Shown here: positions 24,833 through 34,890 of the stretch, piece after piece
Layout of the letters: every line of letters begins with the position of its first letter
How positions within the stretch are numbered: the stretch's first letter is position 1
Assembly: GCF_046025915.1 (NCBI RefSeq)
Contig: NZ_JAQQFR010000005.1
Span: forward strand, 62,001-126,000
Origin: Herbaspirillum rhizosphaerae_A
GTDB taxonomy: Bacteria > Pseudomonadota > Gammaproteobacteria > Burkholderiales > Burkholderiaceae_D
Length of the DNA stretch: 64,000 bases
Direction: 5' to 3'
Made by a program: the position numbers and the translations under genes
The notes under the pieces: generated by a model
Told to the model about the DNA's origin: nothing
The model's input: the letters and a program-made list of their open reading frames with translations, nothing else
The model's database searches: none

Positions 24833-25542
24833 CCGTCTTCCTCTTCGTCATTTGCATCGTGAGCCGGCAAAACGGTACGCGGTTCCAGTACATAGCCCAT
24901 GCCGCGTATCGTGTGCAGCAGCTTCTGTCCGAATGGTGCGTCGATCTTGGCGCGCAGGCGCTTGATCGCAACTTCCACCACGTTAGTGTTGCTGTCAAAA
25001 TTCATGTCCCAGACCAGTTCGGCAATCGCCGTCTTGGACAGGATCTCGCCCTGGCGGCGCGCCATGATCGCCAGCAGTGCAAACTCCTTGGCGGTCAGGT
25101 CGATGCGGACATTGTTACGGAATGCCTTGCGGCTCAGCAGATCAATCTGCAGGTCGCCAATGCGCAGCTGTGCCGGCTCCTGCGAACGGCCGCGCCGCGT
25201 CAACGCCTGCAAGCGCGCCAGCAGTTCAAGGAAAGAAAAGGGTTTGATCAGGTAATCATCAGCACCGTCGTGCAAGCCCTTGATGCGGTCTTCCACACGG
25301 TCGCGCGCCGTCAGCATGATCACCGGCGTCTGCTTGATGGTGCGCAGCGAACGCAGCACCGAAAAGCCATCCAGGCCGGGCAGCATGACATCCAGCACGA
25401 TCACATCGTAATCGTGCTGAATTGCCAGATGCTGGCCGTCGATGCCGTTGGCGGCCAGATCCACGGTACACCCCTGCTCGGTCAGACCCTTGCAGAGGTA
25501 CTCCGCCATCTTGTGCTCGTCTTCGACAATCAGAACTTTCAT
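24829..25542 (-). CDS. OmpR-family response regulator (CusR-like)
   Basis: A 237-residue DNA-binding regulator. The receiver domain has the acidic pair ED (7-8), the phosphorylated D51 in VIVLDVMLPGLDG, and the conserved lysine in KPFSFLELLAR. A winged-helix domain follows (about 130-225). I chose the ATG at 25542, which begins MKVLIVEDEH and has AGGAGC upstream. It is translationally coupled to the kinase. A TGACA-N4-TGTCA palindrome upstream of the operon has the geometry of a CusR box and is the likely target. Confidence 0.92.
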   Translation of the reverse strand: MKVLIVEDEHKMAEYLCKGLTEQGCTVDLAANGIDGQHLAIQHDYDVIVLDVMLPGLDGFSVLRSLRTIKQTPVIMLTARDRVEDRIKGLHDGADDYLIKPFSFLELLARLQALTRRGRSQEPAQLRIGDLQIDLLSRKAFRNNVRIDLTAKEFALLAIMARRQGEILSKTAIAELVWDMNFDSNTNVVEVAIKRLRAKIDAPFGQKLLHTIRGMGYVLEPRTVLPAHDANDEEEDG

Positions 25543-25579
25543 TCCTGCTCCTGGTACCGCGTTCATAGACATGTGACTA

Positions 25580-28500
25580 TTAATGCGATTCTATTACAGG
25601 TGTGGCGCCTTTCTTGGCTGCCTTGCGTGCTGCGCGCGCTTCTTTTTTGTTCATGTACCAGTAATGCGCGCGGTCCAGATACAGATAGATCACCGGCGTG
25701 GTGAACAGCGTCAGCGCCTGCGACAGCACCAGACCGCCCACCATCGCATAACCCAGCGGACGGCGCAGTTCGGAGCCGGCGCCATGGCCCAGCATCAGCG
25801 GCAGACCGGACAGCAAGGCGCACATGGTGGTCATCATGATCGGGCGGAAGCGCAGCAGGCAAGCCTGATAGATCGCTTCTTCCGGTTTCATGCCATGCTG
25901 GCGTTCGGCGGTCAGGGCGAAGTCGATCATCATGATGCCGTTCTTCTTGACGATACCGATCAGCAAGATGATGCCGATGAGCGCAATCACGCTGAGATCG
26001 TAGCCGCCCGCCATCAGAATCAGCAGCGCACCCACGCCCGCCGACGGCAGTGTCGACAAAATCGTCAGCGGATGGATATAGCTCTCGTACAGCAGACCCA
26101 GCACGATATACACCGCAATCAGCGCTGCCGCGATCAGGTAAGGCTGCGAGGCCAGCGATTCGCCGAAGGCCTTGGCCGTACCCTGGAAGGCGCCGGTCAA
26201 CGTGGTCGGCACACCCATTTCCGCCTGAGCCTGGTTGATGGCATCGACCGCTTCACCCAGCGCCACACCCGACGCCAGGTTGAAGGAAATCGTCACCGCC
26301 GGGAACTGGCTCTGATGGCTGATCGACAGATACGCGGTCTTGGTCGTATCAACCTTGATGAAGGTCGACAGCGGTACTTGCTGGCCGGTGAGCGGCGAGG
26401 TCAGGTACAGCTTGTTGAACAGCGCCGGATCTTTTTGCAACTCAGGCGTGACTTCCAGCACCACGTGGTAGCTGTTGATCTGGGTGAAGTATTGCGCTAC
26501 CTGGCGTTGGCCGATCGCATCGTAGATCGTCGCATCGATCAGCGACGGCGAGATGCCGAAGCTGGACGCGCGTGCACGGTCGATGGTGATCGTCGCTGTC
26601 GCCGCATTGTTCTGCTGGTCGGAGGCAACGTCGGTCAGTTGTTTCATCTTGCGCAGGCGATCCACGACCTTCGGTGCCCAGGTATTGAGCTCATCAAGAT
26701 TGGAGTCGGTCAGCGTGTACTGATATTGCGTACGCGCCAGACGGCCACCAACATTGATGTCCTGGCTGGCCTGCATGAACAGATTCACGCCCTGGATCTT
26801 GGCCACTTGCGGACGCAGGCGTGTGATGATTTCGCTGGCGTCGGCGGTACGGCCTTCGTCCTTCGGTTTCAAGGCAATGAAAAAGTTACCTGTGTTGAAG
26901 GTGGTTGAACCGGCGCTCATTGCAAAACCGGTGACGTCGGGGTCCTTGCGGACAACTTCTGCAACTTGCAGCAGACGACGGCGCATCGCCTCCGAAGAGA
27001 TGTCCTGCGACGATTCCGCAAAACCCACAATCACGCCGTTATCCTGTTGCGGAAAGAAGCCCTTGGGAATGATCACGAACAAGAACGCCGTGAACGCCAC
27101 GGTGGCGATGAAGGTCAGCAGAGTGATGAATTGATGGCGCATCACGACGTCGAGGCCGCGCTTGTAGCCGTTCAGCAGAGTGTCGAAGAAACGTTCAAAC
27201 AGCTGGTACAGCTTGCCGTGTTTTTCGGCATGGCTGTTCTTGAGGAAGCGCGAGCACAGCATCGGTGTCAGCGTCAGCGAGATGATCACCGATACGCCGA
27301 TGGTCAGCGTTACGGTCACGGCGAATTCACGGAACAGACGACCGACGATACCGCCCATCAGCAGCAGCGGGATGAACACCGCCACCAGCGACACCGAGAT
27401 GGAGATAATGGTGAAGCCGATTTCGCTGGAGCCTTTCAGCGCCGCTTCCATCGGTGACATGCCTTCTTCGACGTAACGGTAAATGTTTTCCAGCATCACG
27501 ATCGCATCATCGACCACGAAGCCGACTGCAATCGTCAGCGCCATCAGCGACAGGTTGTCGAGGCTGTAGCCCACCAGATACATCACGCCCGCCGTGCCCA
27601 TCAGCGCCAGCGGCACGGTGATGCTTGGGATCAGCGTCGCGGCGACGTTGCGCAAGAACACGAAAATCACCATCACCACCAGCGCAATGGTCAGGATCAG
27701 CGTGAACTCAACGTCTTGGACCGACGCGCGAATAGTCTGAGTACGGTCAATCAGCGTGTTGATGTGTACGCTGGCAGGAATCGCTGCGCGCAGACGCGGC
27801 ATCGTTGCCTTGATGCGCTCCACGGTTTCGATCACGTTGGCGCCCGGCTGCTTGGTGATCGCCAGCACAATCGAACGGCCATTGGTGAGTGTGGTGTCGG
27901 GCGCTGCCGCAGCACCGGCGAAGGCCCATGCAGCAATCTTGTTATTTTCCGGACCGTCGACGGCGGTGCCGATATCGCGGATGCGGATCGGCGCGCCGTT
28001 TTTGTAGGCTAGCACCATGTCGTTCCATGGTTCGGCGCTCAGCAACTGATCATTGGTGTAGACGGTAAAGCTCTGATGCTGACCGTCAACGGTACCCTTC
28101 GGCTGGTTGACGGTGGTCGTGGCGATGACGCCACGAATGTCTTCCAGACTCAGACCCATGGTCGCCAGTTTGGCTGGATCCACCTGGATGCGTACGGCTG
28201 GTTTTTGCTGGCCGTTGACGCTAACCAGACCCACGCCGGAAATCTGCGAAATCTGCTGCGCCAGAATATTGTCGGCGTAGTCGTTGACCTGCGTCAGTGG
28301 CAAGGCATCCGACTGCACCGAAACGATCATGATCGGCGAATCGGCCGGGTTGATCTTGCGAAAAGTTGGCGGGTTGGGCAAGTTGGAGGGCAACTGGCCG
28401 GTCGACGCATTGATCGCTGCTTGTACGTCCAGCGCAGCGGCATCGATGTTGCGGTTAAGGTCGAACTGCAAGGTGATCTGAGTGCTGCCCAGTGCACTTT

Positions 28501-28747
28501 GCGAGGTCATCTGCGTCAGACCTGCAATCAGCGAGAATTGTCGTTCCAGCGGCTGCGCCACGTTGGACGCCATGGTTTCCGGACTGCCGCCGGGCAAGCT
28601 GGCGGAGACCTGAAGGGTAGGAAAGTCGACCTGCGGCAGCGGCGCCACCGGCAGCAACGGCCAGACGGCGATACCGACCAGCAGGATAGCGATCGCGAGC
28701 AGCGTGGTGCCGATCGGACGCTTGATGAAGGTAGCGGAAACACTCAC
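25580..28747 (-). CDS. RND efflux pump inner-membrane subunit (MdtC/MuxC-like)
   Basis: A 1055-residue HAE1-class proton-driven exporter of the AcrB superfamily. The N-terminus (FIKRPIGTTLLAIAILLVG), the paired aspartates of TM4 in VGFVVDDAIVMLENI, and the TM10 lysine in GIVKKNGIMMIDFAL are intact, so the proton relay should work. Overall it resembles MdtB/MdtC/MuxC drug exporters rather than CusA metal pumps. E. coli MdtBC and MuxBC use two different pump subunits; only one is present here. It overlaps the adaptor gene by 4 bases. Confidence 0.94.
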   Translation of the reverse strand: MSVSATFIKRPIGTTLLAIAILLVGIAVWPLLPVAPLPQVDFPTLQVSASLPGGSPETMASNVAQPLERQFSLIAGLTQMTSQSALGSTQITLQFDLNRNIDAAALDVQAAINASTGQLPSNLPNPPTFRKINPADSPIMIVSVQSDALPLTQVNDYADNILAQQISQISGVGLVSVNGQQKPAVRIQVDPAKLATMGLSLEDIRGVIATTTVNQPKGTVDGQHQSFTVYTNDQLLSAEPWNDMVLAYKNGAPIRIRDIGTAVDGPENNKIAAWAFAGAAAAPDTTLTNGRSIVLAITKQPGANVIETVERIKATMPRLRAAIPASVHINTLIDRTQTIRASVQDVEFTLILTIALVVMVIFVFLRNVAATLIPSITVPLALMGTAGVMYLVGYSLDNLSLMALTIAVGFVVDDAIVMLENIYRYVEEGMSPMEAALKGSSEIGFTIISISVSLVAVFIPLLLMGGIVGRLFREFAVTVTLTIGVSVIISLTLTPMLCSRFLKNSHAEKHGKLYQLFERFFDTLLNGYKRGLDVVMRHQFITLLTFIATVAFTAFLFVIIPKGFFPQQDNGVIVGFAESSQDISSEAMRRRLLQVAEVVRKDPDVTGFAMSAGSTTFNTGNFFIALKPKDEGRTADASEIITRLRPQVAKIQGVNLFMQASQDINVGGRLARTQYQYTLTDSNLDELNTWAPKVVDRLRKMKQLTDVASDQQNNAATATITIDRARASSFGISPSLIDATIYDAIGQRQVAQYFTQINSYHVVLEVTPELQKDPALFNKLYLTSPLTGQQVPLSTFIKVDTTKTAYLSISHQSQFPAVTISFNLASGVALGEAVDAINQAQAEMGVPTTLTGAFQGTAKAFGESLASQPYLIAAALIAVYIVLGLLYESYIHPLTILSTLPSAGVGALLILMAGGYDLSVIALIGIILLIGIVKKNGIMMIDFALTAERQHGMKPEEAIYQACLLRFRPIMMTTMCALLSGLPLMLGHGAGSELRRPLGYAMVGGLVLSQALTLFTTPVIYLYLDRAHYWYMNKKEARAARKAAKKGATPVIESH

Positions 28748-29928
28748 TTTGCGGATCCTTTCGCAGCAGCGGCGTTGGCTTTGTTTTCGACGATGCGGCT
28801 ACCCGGTTTCAGCTTGTACTGACCGTCAAGCACTACGCGCTGTCCTGATTCGACACCCTTGGTGATGACGGCGATGCCATCCTGAATACGTGCCACGACA
28901 ACCGGCTGGATCGCCGCAGTCTCGTCGGCCTTGATGATATAGACGTAAGTGCCTTCCTGATTGCGCTGGATGGCGGCGGCCGGCAGGGTCAATGCCACGC
29001 CATGATCATCCATCTGCAGATTGACGTTGACGTACTGGCCCGGCCACAGGGTGTGCTGTGGATTGGTGAAACGTGCTTTCAACTGCACCGTACCGCTGGT
29101 CGTGTCGATCTGGTTGTTCAATAAAATCAGGTTGCCGGTGCCCAGCGCATCCTTGTTGTTGGTGCGCGCGTAGGCAGTCACTTTGAGTGACTTGTGATTG
29201 GTCAGCTGGGCGCGGTTGATGGCTGGTACTGCTTCTTCCGGCAGGGTGAATTGCACGGTGATCGGATCGATCTGATTGATCACCACCAGGCCGTTCACAT
29301 CGGTGGCGTGCACGATATTACCGGCATCCACCAGACGCGCGCCGACGCGGCCGCTGATCGGTGCATTGATGGTGGTATAGCTGAGCTGCACCTTGGCATA
29401 GTTGATCTGTGCTTCGTCGGTCTTGACGGAGGCTTCCAGTTGCGCGACCAGTGCCTTTTGCGTATCGAGCTGTTGTTGCGTGGCGGCGTCTTGCTGACGC
29501 AGCGTGGTGTAGCGTTGCAAGTCGATCTTGGCGTTGGTCAGTTGCGCCTGATCCTTGGCTTGTTGCGCCTGCACTTGCGCCAATTGCGCTTGCAATGCGC
29601 GTGGATCGATTTGCGCGAGCAACTGGCCGGCCTTGACGTCCTGGCCTTCGGTAAACGCAACCTTGTCGAGCTGACCATCGATGCGCGCCTTGACGGTCAC
29701 GCTGGCATTGGCGGTGACGGTACCGACACCGGTCAGGTACAAGGGCACATCGCGCTCTTCCACTTTTGTCGTCGTCACGGAAATCGCGGGACCTTGCTGC
29801 GCCTGCGGATTAGGTGCAGCAACGGCATCGGTGCGATGCATCAGGGTCCAGGAACCACCGCCAACGAGAACGACAACCGCAGCGGAAATCAACAGAGTGG
29901 AACGTTTTTGAATGAATGAAGTAGTCAT
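28744..29928 (-). CDS. RND efflux periplasmic adaptor subunit (MdtA-like)
   Basis: A 394-residue HlyD/AcrA-type membrane-fusion protein. One N-terminal membrane segment (LLISAAVVVLVGGGSWTLM) anchors it. A lipoyl/barrel-sandwich domain (VTVKARIDGQLDKV), a helical hairpin rich in alanine and glutamine, and a beta-barrel domain follow. It bridges the pump and the outer-membrane channel encoded on either side. Confidence 0.93.
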   Translation of the reverse strand: MTTSFIQKRSTLLISAAVVVLVGGGSWTLMHRTDAVAAPNPQAQQGPAISVTTTKVEERDVPLYLTGVGTVTANASVTVKARIDGQLDKVAFTEGQDVKAGQLLAQIDPRALQAQLAQVQAQQAKDQAQLTNAKIDLQRYTTLRQQDAATQQQLDTQKALVAQLEASVKTDEAQINYAKVQLSYTTINAPISGRVGARLVDAGNIVHATDVNGLVVINQIDPITVQFTLPEEAVPAINRAQLTNHKSLKVTAYARTNNKDALGTGNLILLNNQIDTTSGTVQLKARFTNPQHTLWPGQYVNVNLQMDDHGVALTLPAAAIQRNQEGTYVYIIKADETAAIQPVVVARIQDGIAVITKGVESGQRVVLDGQYKLKPGSRIVENKANAAAAKGSAK

Positions 29929-29953
29929 ACTTTAACTCGCAAGATTGTTTTTC

Positions 29954-31453
29954 TTAGTTGGCGGCAGCAACGGGTGTGCCGGTTGCCGTCGTCTGATTGA
30001 TATCGCCGACGCGCCAGCCGCCGCCGACCGCCTTGATCAGCGCTACGCTGGCAACCAGCTGGCGGCCGAGCAAGGTCACGGCGGTGCGTTGATTGGTCAG
30101 CGATGTGGCCTGTGTCGTGACCACCGACAGATACGTCGTGGTGCCGGCCTGATACTGGCTCAGCGCCAGTCGTTCAGACAGCTGCGCCGCCTTGACCGCC
30201 TGATCCTGGACCTGGCTTTCCTGATCCAGCACGCGCAATGTCGAGAGGTTGTCTTCCACTTCTTGCAGGCCGCCAAGGACGGTTTGCTTGTACGTCGCCA
30301 CCGAAGCATCGAAGGCGGCAGTCGCCTGATCGTTGCGTGCGCTGCGTGCGCCGCCATCGAACAGGGTGGCAGCAAGCGTGGCGCCCAGCGACCATACACG
30401 GCTTGGCGTATCGAACAACTGGGAGAAGGCGATCGCGCTGTAACCACCGGTCGCATTCAATGTCAGCGTTGGGAAATAAGCGGCGCGCGCCACGCCGATG
30501 TTGGCATTGGCGGCAGCCGCCAGACGTTCGGCATTGGCGATATCGGGACGGCGCTCCAGCAGGTCGGACGGCAAGCCGGTCGGTGTTGGCGGCATGCTTG
30601 CCTGCAACGCGGCACCGTCGGTGGTGACCGGCGCGAGCGTGAAGACTGCCGGCGCTTTGCCAACGAGGATGGCGATGGCGTGTTCCAGCTGGTTGCGCGT
30701 GGCGTCGAGATCGATCAGTTGTGCCTGTGCCGAGCGCAATTGCGTTTCAGCCTGCGCGACGTCGGAGCGCAAGGCCACACCGGCTTCATATTGATGCTGG
30801 GTCAGTTGAAACGACCGTGTATAGGCAGCGACGGTGCGTGCATACAGATCCTTTTGCAGATCGGTCACGCGCAGTTGCAGGTAATCCTGCGCCAGGGTTG
30901 CCTGGATACTCAGGCGTGCCGCCGCAAGGCTGGCTGCGCTTGCCGCGCTGGTCGCGTCGCCGGCTTCCACCGAGCGCCGCACACGGCCCCAGACATCAGC
31001 TTCCCATGAGGCATTCAGACCGACGGCATAGGTATCCGTCAGCCGGCTGCCGGCCGTCGCGCTATTGGTCCGCGCGCGGGTGGGGCCGCCGGAAACACCG
31101 ACCGTCGGCCACAAGCTGGCGCGCGCAATGGCGGCGGTGGCCTGAGCCTGGCGATATTGCGCCTCGGCGAAGCGGATATTCTGATTGGCTTTATTGGCCT
31201 GATCGATCAGGTCGTTCAGCACCGGATCCTTATAGGCTTCCCACCAGCGGTGATTGCTGTCGATCTGTCCCGGCTCGGCGATTTTCCACGGGCCTTGTTC
31301 TTTATAGGCAGTGGGCAAATCCATTTGCGGGCGAGCGTAGTCAGGGCCGACGGCGCAACCGCCGAGCAAAGCTGCGGCGGCCAGAGTGATTGCGGACAAC
31401 GCTAAGGCTGGCTTGAATGCGTGTTGGGGTGGCGATTTGGCGGTCGCTGTCAT
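29954..31453 (-). CDS. Outer-membrane efflux lipoprotein (NodT/OprM family)
   Basis: A 499-residue TolC-type outer-membrane channel. A lipoprotein signal with lipobox LLGGC is followed by AVGPDYARP, typical of the NodT family, then two outer-membrane-factor repeats. I chose the ATG at 31453; an upstream ATG at 31471 has no ribosome site. It is the first gene of the five-gene efflux operon, 25 bases before the adaptor gene. Confidence 0.93.
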   Translation of the reverse strand: MTATAKSPPQHAFKPALALSAITLAAAALLGGCAVGPDYARPQMDLPTAYKEQGPWKIAEPGQIDSNHRWWEAYKDPVLNDLIDQANKANQNIRFAEAQYRQAQATAAIARASLWPTVGVSGGPTRARTNSATAGSRLTDTYAVGLNASWEADVWGRVRRSVEAGDATSAASAASLAAARLSIQATLAQDYLQLRVTDLQKDLYARTVAAYTRSFQLTQHQYEAGVALRSDVAQAETQLRSAQAQLIDLDATRNQLEHAIAILVGKAPAVFTLAPVTTDGAALQASMPPTPTGLPSDLLERRPDIANAERLAAAANANIGVARAAYFPTLTLNATGGYSAIAFSQLFDTPSRVWSLGATLAATLFDGGARSARNDQATAAFDASVATYKQTVLGGLQEVEDNLSTLRVLDQESQVQDQAVKAAQLSERLALSQYQAGTTTYLSVVTTQATSLTNQRTAVTLLGRQLVASVALIKAVGGGWRVGDINQTTATGTPVAAAN

Positions 31454-31604
31454 TGGTAGATTCCAAAACATGGTTGAGCGTGCATTTGGCTGGACGACAT
31501 GGGATCAAAGGGAACTGCCGGTGGGCGTCGGACAGGTTAACTGGCGACGCCTTTCTACAGCATTACTGTACGAGGGGGTGGTCAACTTGATGCTGACGGA
31601 AATA

Positions 31605-31618
31605 TGACATTTCTGTCA
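31605..31618. promoter_or_regulatory. CusR-box-like palindrome upstream of the efflux operon
   Basis: TGACA-TTTC-TGTCA is a perfect 5-bp inverted repeat with a 4-base spacer, the geometry of the E. coli CusR box. An overlapping CTGAC/GTCAG pair (31593-31597 with 31615-31619) is also present. A TTGACC that could be a -35 on the minus strand lies at 31585-31580, so the box sits just upstream of it, as for an activator. Confidence 0.6.
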
Positions 31619-31670
31619 GTTTCGGCTGCGGAGTAGGTTGCTTTGTTTTTATTGTATTTTGGCAACCAAA

Positions 31671-33320
31671 TCAGACCGGCCAGGCGCGCTGGAGAATCTC
31701 CTGCTGCAAGGAGGCGTCGGCATGCAGCGTGCCGTAGACGCGGCCGTTTGCCGCGTCGCTGCGACTGAGTACAAAAGCCTCCGCCATCGCTGCGGGCGCA
31801 TGCTGCAACATCAAGGCGCTCTGTACCGTCAGGATCAGTTGCTGCACCAGGCGGCGTGCCAGCATCTCGCGTTGTTCCGGCGGCGTGGTCAGCAGTTGTT
31901 TCAAGGCATCCAGCGATGCCTGCAGGACATGATGGCCGTCGGCGACTTGCTGCAATTCTTCCAGCAGCAAGATACAGCCTTCCGGTTCACGCTCCATGGC
32001 GCGCAGTACGTCGAGGCACATCACATTGCCCGAACCTTCCCAGATCGAATTCACCGGCGCTTCACGATACATGCGCGCCATCGGCGCTGTCTCGACATAG
32101 CCGTTGCCGCCCCAGACTTCCATGCATTCGCCGGTAAATTCCAGCGCGCGCTTGCAGATCCAGAATTTGGCGGCGGGCGTGACGATGCGCCGCCATGCGC
32201 GTTGCAGCGGGTCGTTCGGCGATTCGAAGGCACGTGCCAGACGCAGCATCAGTAGTGTCGCCGCTTCACTTTCCAGCGCTAGATCGGAAAGCACATTGCG
32301 CATCAATGCCTGCTCCGCTAACTGCTTGCCGAAGGCGCTGCGATGACGCGCGTGGTGGATCGCCTGAATCAGAGCATGGCGCATCAGCCCGGCGCTGCCG
32401 ATCACGCAGTCCAGGCGTGTGTGGTTAGCCATTTCGATGATGGTGGGAATGCCGCGTCCTTCATCGCCGACCATGACGCCATAGGCATCGTCGAATTCGA
32501 CTTCGCTACTGGAGTTGGACCGATTGCCCAGCTTGTCCTTGAGGCGCTGGATCAGCACGCCGTTCTTTTGTCCATCGGGACGCCAGCGCGGCACGAAGAA
32601 GCACGACAAGCCGTTGTCGGTGCGCGCCAGCACCATGTGCGCATCGCACATCGGCGCCGAGAAAAACCATTTGTGGCCGATCAGCGTATAGGCTGCACCG
32701 CGTCCGCTGCCATTGAGCGGACGTGCGGCAGTGGTGTTGCTGCGTACATCGGAGCCACCTTGTTTTTCTGTCATGCCCATGCCGATCAGCATTGAGCGCT
32801 TTTGCTCCAGCGGCAGGTCGCGCGGATCGTGTTCGCGTGAAAACAATTTGTCGCGCACCATCGGGAACAGCGCATCCTCATGGCGCAATACCGGCAGCGA
32901 AGCAAAGGTCATGGTGGTCGGGCAAAGCGATCCCGCTTCCACCTGCGCGTGCAGGAAGTAGCCCGCAGCGCGCGCCACATGTGCACCAGGCATGCCTTCG
33001 TAGGCAGGCATCCACGGCAGCGCGTGCAGGGCTTCGCGGCGCAGCAGCGCCAGCAGTGCATGCCAGCTGGGATGGAAGTCGACACGATCGATGCGGTTGC
33101 CGAAGCGGTCGTGGGTTTGCAGTTCGGGAGTATGGCGATTGGCCAGTTCGGCCAGTTGCAGCACATCGGCGCTGCCGAGTTCTGCGCCGTAATTGGATAG
33201 CGGCGCGGCATGCCAGCCGGCCTGTTCACGTTGCACGCCTTCGCTCAGGGCCAGATCGGTGCTGTACAGATTGACATCTTTCAGCTCGGGAACCTGGTTG
33301 GTGACTTCATGCGTTTTCAT
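31671..33320 (-). CDS. AidB-like acyl-CoA dehydrogenase family protein
   Basis: A 549-residue flavoprotein of the acyl-CoA dehydrogenase superfamily. The N-terminal region, total length and the central motif MTEKQGGSDVRSNTTAA match AidB, an alkylation-induced protein that binds DNA and FAD. Late motifs EVWGGNGYVE and WEGSGNVMCLDVLRA are those of the dehydrogenase fold. I chose the ATG at 33320 with AGGAGT upstream. Isovaleryl-CoA dehydrogenase is the common alternative name. An alkyltransferase gene (ogt) is in the window but 24 kb away. Confidence 0.85.
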   Translation of the reverse strand: MKTHEVTNQVPELKDVNLYSTDLALSEGVQREQAGWHAAPLSNYGAELGSADVLQLAELANRHTPELQTHDRFGNRIDRVDFHPSWHALLALLRREALHALPWMPAYEGMPGAHVARAAGYFLHAQVEAGSLCPTTMTFASLPVLRHEDALFPMVRDKLFSREHDPRDLPLEQKRSMLIGMGMTEKQGGSDVRSNTTAARPLNGSGRGAAYTLIGHKWFFSAPMCDAHMVLARTDNGLSCFFVPRWRPDGQKNGVLIQRLKDKLGNRSNSSSEVEFDDAYGVMVGDEGRGIPTIIEMANHTRLDCVIGSAGLMRHALIQAIHHARHRSAFGKQLAEQALMRNVLSDLALESEAATLLMLRLARAFESPNDPLQRAWRRIVTPAAKFWICKRALEFTGECMEVWGGNGYVETAPMARMYREAPVNSIWEGSGNVMCLDVLRAMEREPEGCILLLEELQQVADGHHVLQASLDALKQLLTTPPEQREMLARRLVQQLILTVQSALMLQHAPAAMAEAFVLSRSDAANGRVYGTLHADASLQQEILQRAWPV

Positions 33321-33559
33321 TGCAACTCCTGTACGTGGACGGGCGGAGAGGGTGAAGCGAGGTGAAGCGCAGCACAGACGACGGCGCGGACAGTGTAAGG
33401 CATTCACCGCAAGAAGACAGCGCGACAGCGCAAGCGCCGGGCAATTTCAGCGCATTAGGTGAATTTGCTATAACTATATAAGTATCTTGTCGCTAAGGCC
33501 GTCCTGCACATGACAAAGACTCATATTAAAATGAGGCTTCTGAAAGGACTCCTCCGACC

Positions 33560-34462
33560 ATGCCTTACCTGACCATCGAAGATACCATCGGCAATACGCC
33601 CTTGATTCAATTGCAACGTATCGGCGGCGAAGACGTCGCACGACGCAACAACATCATCCTCGGCAAGATAGAGGGCAACAACCCCGCCGGGTCGGTCAAG
33701 GACCGTGCTGCATTGTCGATGATCCGCCGTGCCGAAGAACGCGGCCAGATCAAGCCGGGCGATACCCTGATCGAAGCCACCAGCGGCAATACCGGTATCG
33801 CATTGGCCATGGTTGCGGCAATGCGCGGCTACAAGATGGTCTTGCTGATGCCGGAAAACCTCAGCGAAGAGCGCCGTCAAAGCATGGCCGCCTATGGCGC
33901 CAAGATCGTCCTTACGCCCAAGAGCGGTGGTATGGAATACGCGCGCGACCTGGCAGAACAAATGCAGAAGGAAGGCCAGGGCCTGATCCTGGATCAGTTC
34001 GCCAACGCCGATAATCCGCAGGCGCACTATGAAACCACCGGCCCCGAGCTGTGGCGTGACACTGAAGGCCGCATTACCCATTTCGTCAGCGCCATGGGCA
34101 CTACCGGCACCATCATGGGCGTGTCGCGTTACCTGAAAGAACAGAATCCGGAAATCCAGATCATCGGCGCCCAGCCGGAAGAAGGCTCGTCGATCCCAGG
34201 CATCCGCAAATGGCCGGAAGCGTATTTACCGAAGATCTATGAAAAGCCGCGTGTCGATCAGCTTGAATACGTCAGCCAGGCCGCAGCCGAAAACATGGCG
34301 CGCAAGCTGGCGATGGTCGAAGGTTTGTTCTGCGGTATCTCCGCAGCAGGCGCCTGTGAAGTGGCATTGCGCGTCGCGCAGCAGGTGGAGAATGCAACGA
34401 TTGTGTTCGTCGTCTGCGATCGCGGTGATCGCTATCTCTCCACGGGCGTTTTCCCGGCGTAA
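33560..34462 (+). CDS. cysM: Cysteine synthase B (CysM)
   Basis: PLP enzyme that makes cysteine from O-acetylserine and sulfide or thiosulfate. The 300-residue length, the lysine K47 in NNPAGSVKDRA, and the TSGNTGIALAM and GTTGTIMGVSRYLKE motifs fit the CysM class rather than CysK. It is monocistronic and ends at a bidirectional terminator. Confidence 0.92.
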   Translation: MPYLTIEDTIGNTPLIQLQRIGGEDVARRNNIILGKIEGNNPAGSVKDRAALSMIRRAEERGQIKPGDTLIEATSGNTGIALAMVAAMRGYKMVLLMPENLSEERRQSMAAYGAKIVLTPKSGGMEYARDLAEQMQKEGQGLILDQFANADNPQAHYETTGPELWRDTEGRITHFVSAMGTTGTIMGVSRYLKEQNPEIQIIGAQPEEGSSIPGIRKWPEAYLPKIYEKPRVDQLEYVSQAAAENMARKLAMVEGLFCGISAAGACEVALRVAQQVENATIVFVVCDRGDRYLSTGVFPA

Positions 34463-34528
34463 GCTCGGAAGTGAAGTGGTGAACAAGCGGTGAACAAATG
34501 GTGAATGCATTCATGTGTTCGCCACAAT

Positions 34529-34559
34529 AAAAAAACGGAGCCTGAGGCTCCGTTTTTTT
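34529..34559. terminator. Bidirectional terminator after cysM
   Basis: Seven A residues and CGGAGCC pair with GGCTCCG and seven T residues around a 3-base loop, a 14-bp stem. It serves cysM on the plus strand and the small convergent gene on the minus strand, whose stop codon overlaps it. Confidence 0.9.
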
Positions 34560-34890
34560 ATTCCATACCAGGAGTTGCAGGCGAACCTGGCTTCGGTTTG
34601 AATTGCTTGTCGCTGATGCGGAATTTTTCGCGGCGATCACCCATCAATTCGCGCAGTTCGCGGATCGACAGTTCGCTGACTTCATGCATGCGAATCAGCA
34701 GCGACGCACCAACCGGCAGACGACGGTGGCGGATCTTGCTGATCACCGGCGGAGCCACTTCCAGCGCACGCGAGAGCGCGGCATCGTTCTTCAGATGCAG
34801 CTTCTCGATCAATGCGTCGAGCAGGTGGTTAGGATCGTAGTTGATTTGATCCGAGAGAGAAGTATCGTTGGTGCCATTAGGTGTAGTCAT
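34558..34890 (-). CDS. Small putative helix-turn-helix protein
   Basis: A 110-residue protein. Residues about 25-85 (LLDALIEKLHLKNDAALSRALEV.PPVISKIRHRRLPVGASLLIRM) look like a Cro/C1-type helix-turn-helix that has diverged. The C-terminal 20 residues are proline/lysine-rich. I know this type from betaproteobacterial genomes only as hypothetical or putative regulator. I chose the ATG at 34890; an in-frame ATG lies five codons upstream. Function unknown. Confidence 0.75.
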   Translation of the reverse strand: MTTPNGTNDTSLSDQINYDPNHLLDALIEKLHLKNDAALSRALEVAPPVISKIRHRRLPVGASLLIRMHEVSELSIRELRELMGDRREKFRISDKQFKPKPGSPATPGME

